Source of the DNA: an uncultured Clostridia bacterium
Lineage (GTDB): Bacteria > Bacillota > Clostridia > Oscillospirales > CAG-272
Assembly (NCBI GenBank): GCA_946641795.1
Contig: CAMPBZ010000042.1
Location: forward strand, 1-8,692
Reading direction: 5' to 3'
Length of the DNA: 8,692 nt
Positions 1-6,522 of the stretch are shown piece by piece (position 1 is the stretch's first letter; every line of letters starts with the position of its first letter). Under the pieces are notes generated by a model, which was given only the letters and a program-made list of their open reading frames with translations, had not been told where the DNA came from and made no database searches. A program made the position numbers and the translations under genes.

Positions 1-44
1 CGAGAGGGGGAAGAACTTTTTGCAAAAAGTTCTTCCCCCTCTCG
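1..44. terminator. 44-bp perfect palindrome, putative terminator of rarA
   Basis: Bases 1-44 equal their own reverse complement without a mismatch, centred on TTTTTGCAAAAA with GC-rich outer arms. As RNA this folds into a long hairpin with a tiny loop. It lies 19 bases past the rarA stop codon, so it is well placed to end the leftward transcript and possibly a rightward one from outside the window. No uridine run follows it inside the window, because the window ends there, so a classic rho-independent terminator cannot be confirmed. A dispersed palindromic repeat is the alternative. It may extend beyond base 1. Confidence 0.5.
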
Positions 45-63
45 CGGCCTTACCTCTTCCCCC

Positions 64-1281
64 CTACCCCTTAATCTTCTTCCAATACTCGGCGGCGGCC
101 TGCTCGGCCTTGTTTTCGCCGAAGTGGTAGTAGTGGTGATCGGCGGGAATATCCAGGGGCAGGTAGCGCTGGGCGACGTAATGGTTGGGAAAATCGTGAG
201 GGTACTGGTAGCCTTTATAAAGAGGGCTTTGGAGATAGACGGGAATATCCAAGCCCAGACCGGCGTTCACGTCGGCCATAGCGGCCTCGATGGCGCGGTT
301 GGCCGAATTGGACTTGGGCGCGGTGGCCAGAAGAACGGCGGCGTTGGCGAGGGGGATTTGCGCTTCGGGCATTCCCAGGCGGAGCGCCGTTTCGCAGCAG
401 GCGTGGGTCACCACGGCCGCCATCGGGTAGGCAAGGCCGATATCCTCGTTGGCCATCACCATCAGGCGGCGGCAGGCCGAGAGCAGTTCGCCCTGCGAAA
501 GGAGCTTGGCAAGGTAGAACACCGCCGCGTCGGGATCCGAGCCCCGCACCGATTTTTGAAGGCAGGAGAGCAGATCGTAATGCGTGTCGTCCGAGCGCCC
601 CATCACACCGGCGGTAAAGCTTTCCAGATCAGCGGAAGTGATCTCGTCGCCGGCGGCATAATAGGCGTTTTCAAAAAGGATGATCGCGTGGCGCACGTCG
701 CCGGCCGCGGCGGCGGCGATCTTGCGCTTTACCGCGTCGGAAATCGTTTTTTTCTGCCCCGTCTCGCCGTCAAGGTAGGTTTTGGCGCGATCCAGAACCG
801 GGAACATTGCCTCCGGCCCGACCGACTTGAACTCGAACACCGATGCGCGGGAGAGGAGCGCGTTGTAAAGCACGTAGTAAGGGTTGTCGGCGGTGGAGGC
901 GATCAGGGTGATGCGGCCGTCCTCCACATATTCCAAAAGCGACTGCTGCTGGCGGCGGTTGAAGTACTGGATCTCGTCCAGATAGAGCAGAATGCCGCCC
1001 GCGCCGAACAGGTTGCCGGTCTCCTCCACCACGGCTTTGACGTCGGCGAGCGAGGCGGTGGTGGCGTTCAGCTTGCGGAAGACCATACCCGAAGCGTTGG
1101 CAAGAATGGTTGCCGCGGTGGTTTTTCCGGTGCCGGGAGGGCCGAAAAAGATCATATTGGTCATGCGCCCGCTTTCCAGCATCCGGCGGATGACGCCCTT
1201 TTTGCCAAACAGGTGATCCTGCCCGACAATATCGTCAATGGTGGTTGGGCGGAGCAGATCCGCCAGCTGCGCGTTTTTCAT
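64..1281 (-). CDS. rarA: Replication-associated recombination protein A (RarA/MgsA), AAA+ ATPase
   Basis: Cytoplasmic AAA+ ATPase of the RarA/MgsA/WRNIP1 family, related to clamp loaders and acting at stalled replication forks. The 405-residue product is close to the usual family length. Visible motifs: Walker A GPPGTGKTT (residues 47-55), Walker B LLYLDE (98-103) followed by the family stretch IQYFNRRQQQSLLEYVE, sensor 1 around ASTADNP (128-134), arginine finger in LLSRASVF (R145) and sensor 2 in GDVRHAI (R197). The C-terminal half carries the RarA-specific tetramerisation region, with ANEDIGLA near 277-284 and YKGYQYPHDFPNHYV near 355-369. The ATG at 1281 is chosen because an AAGGAGGAGG ribosome site (1289-1298) sits 7 bases upstream and the family N-terminus (LADLLRPTTIDDIVGQ) begins there. 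The frame stays open upstream to 1890, but that part has no family similarity. The start lies within the overlapping csaB 3' end. Confidence 0.95.
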   Translation of the reverse strand: MKNAQLADLLRPTTIDDIVGQDHLFGKKGVIRRMLESGRMTNMIFFGPPGTGKTTAATILANASGMVFRKLNATTASLADVKAVVEETGNLFGAGGILLYLDEIQYFNRRQQQSLLEYVEDGRITLIASTADNPYYVLYNALLSRASVFEFKSVGPEAMFPVLDRAKTYLDGETGQKKTISDAVKRKIAAAAAGDVRHAIILFENAYYAAGDEITSADLESFTAGVMGRSDDTHYDLLSCLQKSVRGSDPDAAVFYLAKLLSQGELLSACRRLMVMANEDIGLAYPMAAVVTHACCETALRLGMPEAQIPLANAAVLLATAPKSNSANRAIEAAMADVNAGLGLDIPVYLQSPLYKGYQYPHDFPNHYVAQRYLPLDIPADHHYYHFGENKAEQAAAEYWKKIKG

Positions 1282-2389
1282 AGAAAAACCTCCTCCTTCC
1301 CCGCACGGTTGCGGGGCGGGCTTCTTTGCTTTTATTATAAACCATTTTGCAAAGAATTGCAAGGTCTTTTGCGGCTTTGCGGCAAAAATCGGAAGGATCG
1401 GGCGCCGGAAGCGCGAAAAACGAAGCCGCCGAGGGCAAAATAACCTGCCCCACCCCCGCTGGAAAGCAGGGAATACCCGCACTTTGGCAAAACGCGGAAA
1501 GCTTGGGGTCGCCGCCCGAAAAGCAAAGACAGCGAGCCCCCGCGCGCACCGAAAGGATGAGCGGATGGAGGCGGCAGGAAAGCACCGGGGGCGCGGCGGA
1601 AACCAGCGCCAGCACCTCGCCGGCGTCGCGCGGCGCGTACACAACGCCGCCGAACAGCCGCTGTAAACGGCGGGCGGGAGCGGCGTCCCGCGCGGGATCA
1701 CAAAGCAGAAAAAGCGGGAAAAAGCCGGGAAAGGAGCGCCGCAAAGCCGCCGCAAGCCCGGCCACCGGCACCCCGCCGCAGGGAAAAACGCAAAGAAAAG
1801 GCTTTTGCAAGTCCCCCACCAGCCGGGAGATGAGAAAGGCCGCGCGCAAGGGCGGCGGCTCGGGCAGGAGAAAGGCCGGGTCGGCGCCAACCGTCACCCG
1901 CGCGGGCGGAACGCCCAGCTCCCGCGCAAGCGCGGCCGAGGTTCGGTCGCGCAAAAGGAGCGCCGCGCACCGAGCCAATTCTTTTTTTACCGCCCGGCGG
2001 GCGCCCGCACCCGAAAGAGGGCCGATGCCACCGAGCACCACCGTGCGGCAACCGCAAAAACGCGCCAGCCGCAACAGCGAAAGGTAGTAGAACAGCGAGC
2101 GCCGGCCGGTACGGTTTTGCAGGAGCGTGCCCCCGCCCGAAAGGAAAACGTTGGCGCGCAGAAGGGCAAGCAATATCGCAACCGGATTTTTTCGCCCGAC
2201 GCATTTGACCCCGAACCGCCGCGCGTCGCGCCGGGGTCGGCCGGATAGCAGAACGACCGAGCCGGGCGCAATTCCCCGCCGCCAAAGCCCTTCCAAAAGC
2301 CCGGCCAGCAGGGCGTCGTCGCCCAAATTCCCGCACCCCGCATAGCCGCCGATACAAAGGATCGGCGGCCGTTTTTTGTGGCTTTTCAA
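1235..2389 (-). CDS. csaB: Polysaccharide pyruvyl transferase, CsaB type
   Basis: Probable CsaB-family enzyme. The family transfers pyruvate from phosphoenolpyruvate to a secondary cell-wall polysaccharide, creating the ketal that SLH-domain surface proteins bind. Family motifs in order: N-terminal GGYAGCGNLGDDALL (residues 14-28), LSGRPRRDARRFGV (48-61), FLSGGGTLLQNRTGRRSLFYY (from 82), GGIGPL (120-125), LLRDRTSAALARELGV (145-160), GADPAFLL (168-175) and CRLHPLILSVRAGA (272-285). The start is a TTG whose last two bases form part of the upstream glycosyltransferase TGA (TTGA overlap), with AAAGGGGGA about 10 bases upstream; no ATG fits. The family-like sequence fades near residue 347. The last ~37 residues are basic and run through the rarA promoter, its ribosome site and 47 bases of rarA, so they look like accidental read-through, or reflect a lost stop codon. 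Composition is very rich in Ala, Arg and Cys. The family call is firm; the polymer substrate is inferred. Confidence 0.85.
   Translation of the reverse strand: MKSHKKRPPILCIGGYAGCGNLGDDALLAGLLEGLWRRGIAPGSVVLLSGRPRRDARRFGVKCVGRKNPVAILLALLRANVFLSGGGTLLQNRTGRRSLFYYLSLLRLARFCGCRTVVLGGIGPLSGAGARRAVKKELARCAALLLRDRTSAALARELGVPPARVTVGADPAFLLPEPPPLRAAFLISRLVGDLQKPFLCVFPCGGVPVAGLAAALRRSFPGFFPLFLLCDPARDAAPARRLQRLFGGVVYAPRDAGEVLALVSAAPPVLSCRLHPLILSVRAGARCLCFSGGDPKLSAFCQSAGIPCFPAGVGQVILPSAASFFALPAPDPSDFCRKAAKDLAILCKMVYNKSKEARPATVRGRRRFFYEKRAAGGSAPPNHH
1334..1362 (-). promoter_or_regulatory. Putative sigma-A promoter for rarA, inside the csaB 3' end
   Basis: Read on the minus strand, TTGCAA (1357-1362, four of six bases of the -35 consensus) is followed after exactly 17 bases by a perfect TATAAT (1334-1339). 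Transcription would start near 1327, giving a leader of about 45 bases that contains the strong rarA ribosome site. The local AT-richness stands out against GC-rich surroundings. The promoter would let rarA be expressed independently of the upstream cell-wall genes. It is predicted from sequence alone. Confidence 0.65.
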
Positions 2390-3576
2390 GTTGGAAATTC
2401 CCCCTTTCCTTGCCGCCAAAGCTGACGGCGATAGACCCGCTCGGTGGCGCGGCAGGCCTCTTCCGCGCCAAAAATCCGGCGCATCCAGGCGGCGGTTTTT
2501 TGCGCGTTCGCGGCGCACAGGGCAGGATTTTTGAGCAGAAATGACAAGTCGCGGACGAGCGCCCGAATGGTGGGGAGCGGAAGCCCCCGGCAGGTCAAAT
2601 TGCAGGCGGCAAGGTCGGGGCGCTCCGGCAAGAGCAGGCCGCCGTAGCCCTCGTTGCCGCAAAGCAGAACGGCGCAGCCGCAAAACGAGGCCTCCATTGC
2701 CGCGCGCGAAACGCCGACGAAAATCGAGGCCCGGCGGTAAAGGGCAATCAAATCTTCCTCCCCCTGCGGCCGTACCACCCGCGCCAGCGGTCGGCCGGCA
2801 AGCAGATTGACCCGCCCCGCCAGCCGGGCAAGCGCCGGCGCCTCGTTCCCCCGCCCCGCCACCGTGACCCGGAAGGGCGGCATTCCTTCGGTTCCGGCAA
2901 GTTCGGCCGCCGCGCGCAACAGCAATTCTGCCCCCAGCGCGCAGTCGGGTTCCAGCCGGCTGACAAACAGGACTTCCGGCGGGTTTCCCGCCAACGCCCC
3001 CTTTTCCCCCAACACTTCGCAATAGCGCGTGGCGTCAATTCCGTTGGGAATGACGGTCACACAATCGGCGGGGAGACCGTAAGCGTCGCAAACGTAGGCG
3101 CGCAGATCCTCGGAAACGGCAATGGTAGCGTCGCCCCAGTCGCTCAAAAGGCGAAAAATTCCGTCCGCGCGGAAGCGCGCGTGCACCGTAACGATCCGGG
3201 AAGGCCTTTGCACGCCCGGAGCGCCGAAACCACCCCCGAAAAATGGCAAAAATGCCGATTTTCGCATATACGGGTTGCAAATTTGCTTTGCCAAAAGCGC
3301 CGTCATCCGCGTGTGCGCGTGCAGGATTTCATAGCCGTTTTTGCGCGTTTCTTCCGCCAGAATGCGCTTTGCCGCCAAAAAAGCGAGCGGGTCGCGCCCA
3401 ACGGCGGGCAAGTTGCAACAGCGAACGCCCTCGCGCGCCAGCGCCGCGGCAATGTTGCCGCCGCAGGAGCAAAGCCCGACCTCGTGCCCCGCCTGCAACA
3501 GCCCGCGGGCAAGCGTTGCCACGTGCGTTTCGGCGCCGCCGGCTTCCATCCGGTCGGCCAAAAGCAATACCTTCAC
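2386..3576 (-). CDS. Glycosyltransferase family 4 protein with an in-frame repeat-derived loop
   Basis: A 396-residue GT-B fold glycosyltransferase. It starts with MEAGGAETHVATLARGL (residues 10-26), typical of the acceptor domain, then HAHTRMTALLAKQ (86-98), VTVHARFR (129-136), AVSEDL (153-158) and IPNGID (176-181). The donor domain includes EVLFVSRLEP (201-210), VTVAGRG (237-243) and a C-terminal nucleotide-sugar region with SRAAMEASFCGCAVL near 290-304. It is probably a cytoplasmic enzyme building a cell-wall polysaccharide, since the downstream csaB is translationally coupled to it. The start is GTG at 3576, with GGGAG about 10 bases upstream. Residues ~99-126 (from the C of KQIC to PSR) are an extra stretch between two segments normally separated by a short loop. 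Its first part is encoded by a dispersed repeat also found in two intergenic regions. Donor and acceptor sugars cannot be read from the sequence. Confidence 0.87.
   Translation of the reverse strand: MKVLLLADRMEAGGAETHVATLARGLLQAGHEVGLCSCGGNIAAALAREGVRCCNLPAVGRDPLAFLAAKRILAEETRKNGYEILHAHTRMTALLAKQICNPYMRKSAFLPFFGGGFGAPGVQRPSRIVTVHARFRADGIFRLLSDWGDATIAVSEDLRAYVCDAYGLPADCVTVIPNGIDATRYCEVLGEKGALAGNPPEVLFVSRLEPDCALGAELLLRAAAELAGTEGMPPFRVTVAGRGNEAPALARLAGRVNLLAGRPLARVVRPQGEEDLIALYRRASIFVGVSRAAMEASFCGCAVLLCGNEGYGGLLLPERPDLAACNLTCRGLPLPTIRALVRDLSFLLKNPALCAANAQKTAAWMRRIFGAEEACRATERVYRRQLWRQGKGEFPT
3247..3284 (-). repeat. Dispersed repeat copy 1, inside the glycosyltransferase gene
   Basis: Minus-strand copy of the ~38-bp repeat. 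The exact shared 17-base core CGTATATGCGAAAATCG lies at 3256-3272, preceded by AAATTTGCAACC and followed by GCATTTTTG. It is read in the glycosyltransferase frame as roughly CNPYMRKSAFLP, without a stop or frameshift. Just downstream, GGCA/TGCC arms with flanking A and T runs (about 3242-3263) could form a small hairpin with one bulge. The core is identical to copies 2 and 3. Confidence 0.85.
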
Positions 3577-3591
3577 CTTTTGATTTCTCCC

Positions 3592-3620
3592 TTGACTTTT
3601 TTGAAGTTTTGCGGTATAAT
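3592..3620 (+). promoter_or_regulatory. Sigma-A promoter of the miaA-yggS-sepF operon
   Basis: TTGACT (3592-3597) and a perfect TATAAT (3615-3620) are separated by 17 bases, close to an ideal vegetative promoter. Transcription should begin near 3627, leaving a leader of about 30 bases before the miaA ATG at 3657. It sits in the 80-base divergent spacer between the glycosyltransferase and miaA, so leftward transcription must also start nearby. On the minus strand TATATT (3618-3623) overlaps this -10 box, but it has no convincing -35. Confidence 0.85.
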
Positions 3621-3656
3621 ATACACAGAATTTTGAACCGAAACGGAGGGGACGGG

Positions 3657-4574
3657 ATGGAAAAAATCAAGCTGATCGCGCTGGTGGGCGCAACGGCTTC
3701 CGGCAAGAGCGCCGCCGCGCTGGAACTTGCCCGCCGCACCGGCGGCGAAATCGTCTCCTGCGACTCGATGCAGGTCTATCGCGGAATGGATATTGCAACG
3801 GCAAAGCCCACGCCAGAGGAGCGCGCCGAAATCCCCCACCACCTGATTGACGTTTCGGAGCCGGAAACGCCATACTCGGTTGCCGCCTACCTTGCCGACG
3901 CCGAAGCCGCCGTCCGCTCCATTGCGGCGCGGGGCAAGCTGCCCATTTTTTGCGGCGGCACCGGGCTGTATTTAGACCGGTTCCTTTCCGGCGGGCTCCC
4001 CGCGCAAACGGTTGCCGACGAGGAGCTGCGCGCCGGGCTTTTGCGCCAGGCCGAGGAACACGGCGTTGATTTTTTGCACCGTCAGCTGGCCGAGATCGAC
4101 CCCGCCAGCGCCGCCGCCATTCACAAAAACAACGTGCGCCGCGTGGCCCGCGCCATTGAGATTTACCGGCTGACCGGCGTTCCCAAAAGCGAGTGGGACG
4201 CGCAGACCCAAACCGGCGAAAGCCGGTACGATGCCCGCGTAGTGCTCCTTGACCGCCCGCGCGAAGACCTTTACCGGCGCATCGACGCCCGCGTGGATCA
4301 AATGCTTGCGGACGGCCTGTTGGAGGAAACGGCGGCACTGGAAGCGCGCGGCGTTTTTGAAACGAATACCACCGCGGCGCAGGCCATCGGCTACAAGGAG
4401 ATCCTGCCCTATCTGCACGGCGAATGCAGCCTGCAAGCGGCGGTGGAAACGCTGAAAAAAGCGACCCGTCACTACGCGAAGCGGCAGTTGACCTGGTTTT
4501 CGGCAAAATCCTACGTCCGTCCCCTGCCCGCCGGCGAGGTGGTTGCGGCGCTGTTGAAAGGAGACGATTTTTGA
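3657..4574 (+). CDS. miaA: tRNA dimethylallyltransferase MiaA
   Basis: Transfers the dimethylallyl group from dimethylallyl diphosphate to N6 of A37 in tRNAs reading codons that begin with U, giving i6A37. The 305-residue product has the full family length. Motifs: P-loop GATASGKS (residues 11-18), DSMQVYRGMDIATAKPT (36-52) with the catalytic Asp36, PHHLIDV (60-66), CGGTGLY (99-105), the tRNA-contacting NNVRRVARAIEIYRLTG (158-174), AQAIGYKE (241-248) and RHYAKRQLTWF (271-281). The ATG at 3657 is preceded by GGAGGGG (3645-3651) with a 5-base spacer and by the consensus promoter. The frame is open upstream to 3243, but that region belongs to the divergent gene. It is first in the operon; its TGA shares one base with the yggS ATG (TGATG). 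Confidence 0.97.
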   Translation: MEKIKLIALVGATASGKSAAALELARRTGGEIVSCDSMQVYRGMDIATAKPTPEERAEIPHHLIDVSEPETPYSVAAYLADAEAAVRSIAARGKLPIFCGGTGLYLDRFLSGGLPAQTVADEELRAGLLRQAEEHGVDFLHRQLAEIDPASAAAIHKNNVRRVARAIEIYRLTGVPKSEWDAQTQTGESRYDARVVLLDRPREDLYRRIDARVDQMLADGLLEETAALEARGVFETNTTAAQAIGYKEILPYLHGECSLQAAVETLKKATRHYAKRQLTWFSAKSYVRPLPAGEVVAALLKGDDF

Positions 4575-5293
4575 TGGACCTTTCCTATATGAAGGAAAAT
4601 CTTGCGGCTGTTCGCGCAAGCATTCGGGCCGCCTGCCAAAAGAGCGGCGCGCCGGAGCCCTTGCTGGTTGCCGCCGTAAAATACACCGACGCCGCCCACA
4701 TTGACTACCTGACCGGCACGCTGGGCGTGACCGACCTGGGCGAAAACCGCGTCCAACAGCTCCTGGAACATTGGAACACCATTCGCCGCGAGGGGGTGCG
4801 CTTCCATTTCATTGGCACCCTGCAATCCAACAAAGTCAAATATATCATCGACAAGGTGGCGCTCATTCATTCGGTGGACACGCTTTCTTTGGCAAAAGAA
4901 ATTGACCGTCAGGCCGCGAAACATAATCTTTGTATGGACGTGCTGTGCGAAATCAACAGCGGCCGCGAGCCGAACAAAAGCGGCGTTCTGCCCGAGGAAG
5001 CCCCCGCGCTCTGCGAGGCGATCGCCGCCCTGCCGCACCTGCGCCTGCGCGGGTTTATGACCATGGCGCCGCACACCGATACCCCCGAGGGCGCGCGAAA
5101 ATTTTTCGCCGAAACTTTGCGCCAAGGCCTTGACATTTGGCAAAAAAACCTTCATAATATAGATAGACCCGTTTTTTCTATGGGAATGTCCGAAAGTTTC
5201 CCCGTTGCCATTGAGGAGGGCGCCACCATCATTCGCGTGGGCCGCGCGCTGTTCCGGGCTCCGGAGGAAATTGCCGAAACAAATTTGACGTAA
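4574..5293 (+). CDS. YggS/PLPBP family pyridoxal phosphate-binding protein
   Basis: A 239-residue member of the YggS (PLP homeostasis protein, COG0325) family, a single-domain TIM-barrel protein that binds pyridoxal 5'-phosphate without known enzyme activity and influences vitamin B6 and amino-acid balance. The PLP-binding lysine is K36 in LVAAVKYTDA. Other family blocks are LGENRVQQLLEH (55-66), FHFIGTLQSNKVKYI (77-91), HSVDTLSLAKEID (99-111), INSGREPNKSGV (127-138), RGFMTMAP (159-166) and FSMGMSESFPVAIEEGAT (201-218), followed by IRVGRALF. The ATG at 4574 overlaps the miaA stop by one base; AAAGGAG lies at 4557-4563, inside miaA. The yggS-sepF neighbourhood is widely conserved in Firmicutes, which supports both calls. 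Confidence 0.95.
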   Translation: MDLSYMKENLAAVRASIRAACQKSGAPEPLLVAAVKYTDAAHIDYLTGTLGVTDLGENRVQQLLEHWNTIRREGVRFHFIGTLQSNKVKYIIDKVALIHSVDTLSLAKEIDRQAAKHNLCMDVLCEINSGREPNKSGVLPEEAPALCEAIAALPHLRLRGFMTMAPHTDTPEGARKFFAETLRQGLDIWQKNLHNIDRPVFSMGMSESFPVAIEEGATIIRVGRALFRAPEEIAETNLT

Positions 5294-5305
5294 AGGAGAC
5301 TGTTT

Positions 5306-5764
5306 ATGAACCTGCTCAAACGCTTTATCCGGGGAACCGACCCCATTGACGACCCGCTGGACGAAATTGAGGATTACGACACTGCCGACGAGCAGGAGAT
5401 TGAGGATCCCGAAGTGGCCAAGGGAATGGCCGCCATCGACTCTTCCGAGCGCAAAACCCCCAACATTCGCCCCGCCTCCGTAAAGGAGAAGGTCTCGCTC
5501 AAAATTATGACCCCCCACTCCACCGCCGACGCGCTTCCGGTTGCCGACCTGCTCAAAGAGGGCTCCATTGTCCTGTTGGACATCAGCAATCTGGAAAAGG
5601 ATCAGGCCTACCGTTTGGTCGATTTTCTTGCCGGCGTTGCCTACGTCATTGGCGGCGAAATGACCAAAACCAACCGCAATACCATCATCATCTCCCCTGC
5701 CGGCGTTGATATTGCCGGCGTCATCCCCGATTTTGGCGGTGACGAAGAAGAGGACGAGGAATGA
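5306..5764 (+). CDS. sepF: Cell division protein SepF
   Basis: SepF is a membrane-tethered ring-forming protein that binds the FtsZ C-terminus and helps align FtsZ filaments at the septum. The 152-residue product has the expected three parts: a short N-terminal membrane-binding helix (MNLLKRFIRG), an acidic disordered linker (about residues 11-60), and the SepF core (about 62-136), seen in MTPHSTADALPVADLLKEG, VLLDISNLEKDQAYRLVDFL and TIIISPAGVDI. A very acidic tail (GGDEEEDEE) ends it. AAAGGAG (5292-5298) overlaps the yggS TAA and sits 7 bases before the ATG, indicating co-translation. It is last in the miaA operon; a terminator begins about 30 bases after its stop. The ylmG, ylmH and divIVA genes often found downstream in Firmicutes are absent here. 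Confidence 0.95.
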   Translation: MNLLKRFIRGTDPIDDPLDEIEDYDTADEQEIEDPEVAKGMAAIDSSERKTPNIRPASVKEKVSLKIMTPHSTADALPVADLLKEGSIVLLDISNLEKDQAYRLVDFLAGVAYVIGGEMTKTNRNTIIISPAGVDIAGVIPDFGGDEEEDEE

Positions 5765-5794
5765 TCGGCTGGCCCGATATTTGATGTTTGGCAA

Positions 5795-5824
5795 AAAAGC
5801 CCCGGCCGCGCGCTCGGGGCTTTT
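5795..5824 (+). terminator. Rho-independent terminator after sepF
   Basis: AAAAGCCCCG (5795-5804) pairs perfectly with CGGGGCTTTT (5815-5824) around a 10-base loop, followed by GCTTTT. An A-run precedes the stem, so it could also work on the opposite strand. It closes the miaA-yggS-sepF operon and separates it from the DJ-1 gene. Confidence 0.88.
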
Positions 5825-5834
5825 GCTTTTGAAA

Positions 5835-5870
5835 GCCGCCCCGGCCGGAAAATCCCCTGCCCGGCGCGGC
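5835..5870. other. Second GC-rich hairpin in the sepF/DJ-1 intergenic region
   Basis: GCCGCCCCGG (5835-5844) can pair with CCGGCGCGGC (5861-5870) across a 16-base loop, with one C-C mismatch in the ten-pair stem. No T-run follows, so it is not an obvious terminator. It may be structured spacer or part of a further repeat; in GC-rich DNA such a pairing can also arise by chance. Confidence 0.35.
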
Positions 5871-5896
5871 AAATTTCCTTTGCCCGATTTTTTTGA

Positions 5897-5935
5897 AAAT
5901 TTTGAACCCGTATATGCGAAAATCGCACTTTTTTG
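5897..5935 (+). repeat. Dispersed repeat copy 2, upstream of the DJ-1 gene
   Basis: Plus-strand copy of the ~38-bp repeat. The exact 17-base core is at 5909-5925, preceded by AAATTTTGAACC and followed by CACTTTTTTG. It shares 21 consecutive bases with copy 1. The core ends 41 bases before the DJ-1 ATG. Part of it (AAAATCGC, 5919-5926) pairs perfectly with GCGATTTT (5937-5944) to make an 8-pair hairpin just before the ribosome site. Confidence 0.88.
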
Positions 5936-5966
5936 AGCGATTTTTGCCTGCAAAAAGGAGTTTTTT

Positions 5967-6509
5967 ATGGTCTATTTGTTCTTGGCAAACGGATTGGAAG
6001 AAATTGAGGCGCTCCTGCCGCTGGATCTTTTGCGCCGCGGCGGCGTAGAGGTCACTACGCTGGCGGTAGGCGGCTCCGATTTTGTGGTCGGCTCCCACGG
6101 CATCCGCATTGGCGCCGACCTGCCCGAGGAGCTCTTCCGCGACAGCGCCCCCGAGGCGATCATTCTGCCCGGCGGTATGCCCGGCGCAAAAAATCTGGAC
6201 GCTTCCAAAACCGTTTCTGCCGCCCTGCGCGCCTGTGAGAAGAGCGGCGGCCTGCTCTGCGCCATTTGCGCCGCCCCCTTTGTGCTGGGTCGGCGCGGCT
6301 ACCTTGCCGGCAAAGAGGCAATCTGCTACCCCGGCTTTGAGGGCGAGCTGACCGGCGCCGTCCTCTCCCAAAAGAAGGTGGTGCGCGACGGAAACGTCAT
6401 CACCGCCGCGGGAATGGGCGTTGCAATGGAGTTCGGGCTGGAAATTCTGGCGGCCCTGCGCGGCAAAGAAACCGCCGAGCGGGTCAAAAAATCCATCCTC
6501 GCGGGCTGA
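5967..6509 (+). CDS. DJ-1/PfpI family protein (YajL/ThiJ type)
   Basis: A 180-residue single-domain member of the DJ-1 family (flavodoxin-like fold), the usual length for the bacterial YajL-like branch. The conserved acid is E14 in GLEEIEALLPLDLLRRGGVEV-like sequence (equivalent to DJ-1 Glu18), followed by LPGGMPGAKNL (67-77). The nucleophile-elbow cysteine is C101 in CAICAAP. YPGFEGEL (121-128) and a C-terminal ITAAGMGVAMEFGLEIL (145-161) complete the family pattern. Relatives have been assigned chaperone, oxidative-stress and glyoxalase/deglycase roles, some disputed, so no reaction is claimed. The ATG has AAGGAG at 5955-5960, 6 bases upstream. No clear sigma-A promoter was seen; the leader holds repeat copy 2. 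The cyclo-ligase gene follows after 13 bases, suggesting co-transcription. Confidence 0.93.
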   Translation: MVYLFLANGLEEIEALLPLDLLRRGGVEVTTLAVGGSDFVVGSHGIRIGADLPEELFRDSAPEAIILPGGMPGAKNLDASKTVSAALRACEKSGGLLCAICAAPFVLGRRGYLAGKEAICYPGFEGELTGAVLSQKKVVRDGNVITAAGMGVAMEFGLEILAALRGKETAERVKKSILAG

Positions 6510-6522
6510 CGGTGCGGGTTTT

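Noticed and set aside
124..1443. Long plus-strand open frame (439 codons) opposite rarA
   Set aside because: It is the antisense shadow of a clear rarA gene; composition is biased and no protein family is recognisable. GC-rich DNA keeps antisense frames open.
1282..1890. N-terminal extension of rarA by 203 residues
   Set aside because: The extension is low-complexity shadow sequence of csaB; the ATG at 1281 has a strong ribosome site and begins the family's normal N-terminus.
5893..5916. Sigma-A promoter made of TTGAAA or TTGAAC and TATATG upstream of the DJ-1 gene
   Set aside because: Spacing between the boxes is about 4-12 bases, far from the required 16-18, and no alternative -10 lies at the right distance.
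4511..5953. Long minus-strand open frame (480 codons) opposite yggS and sepF
   Set aside because: It runs antisense through two well-supported genes and the terminator, with no recognisable motif.
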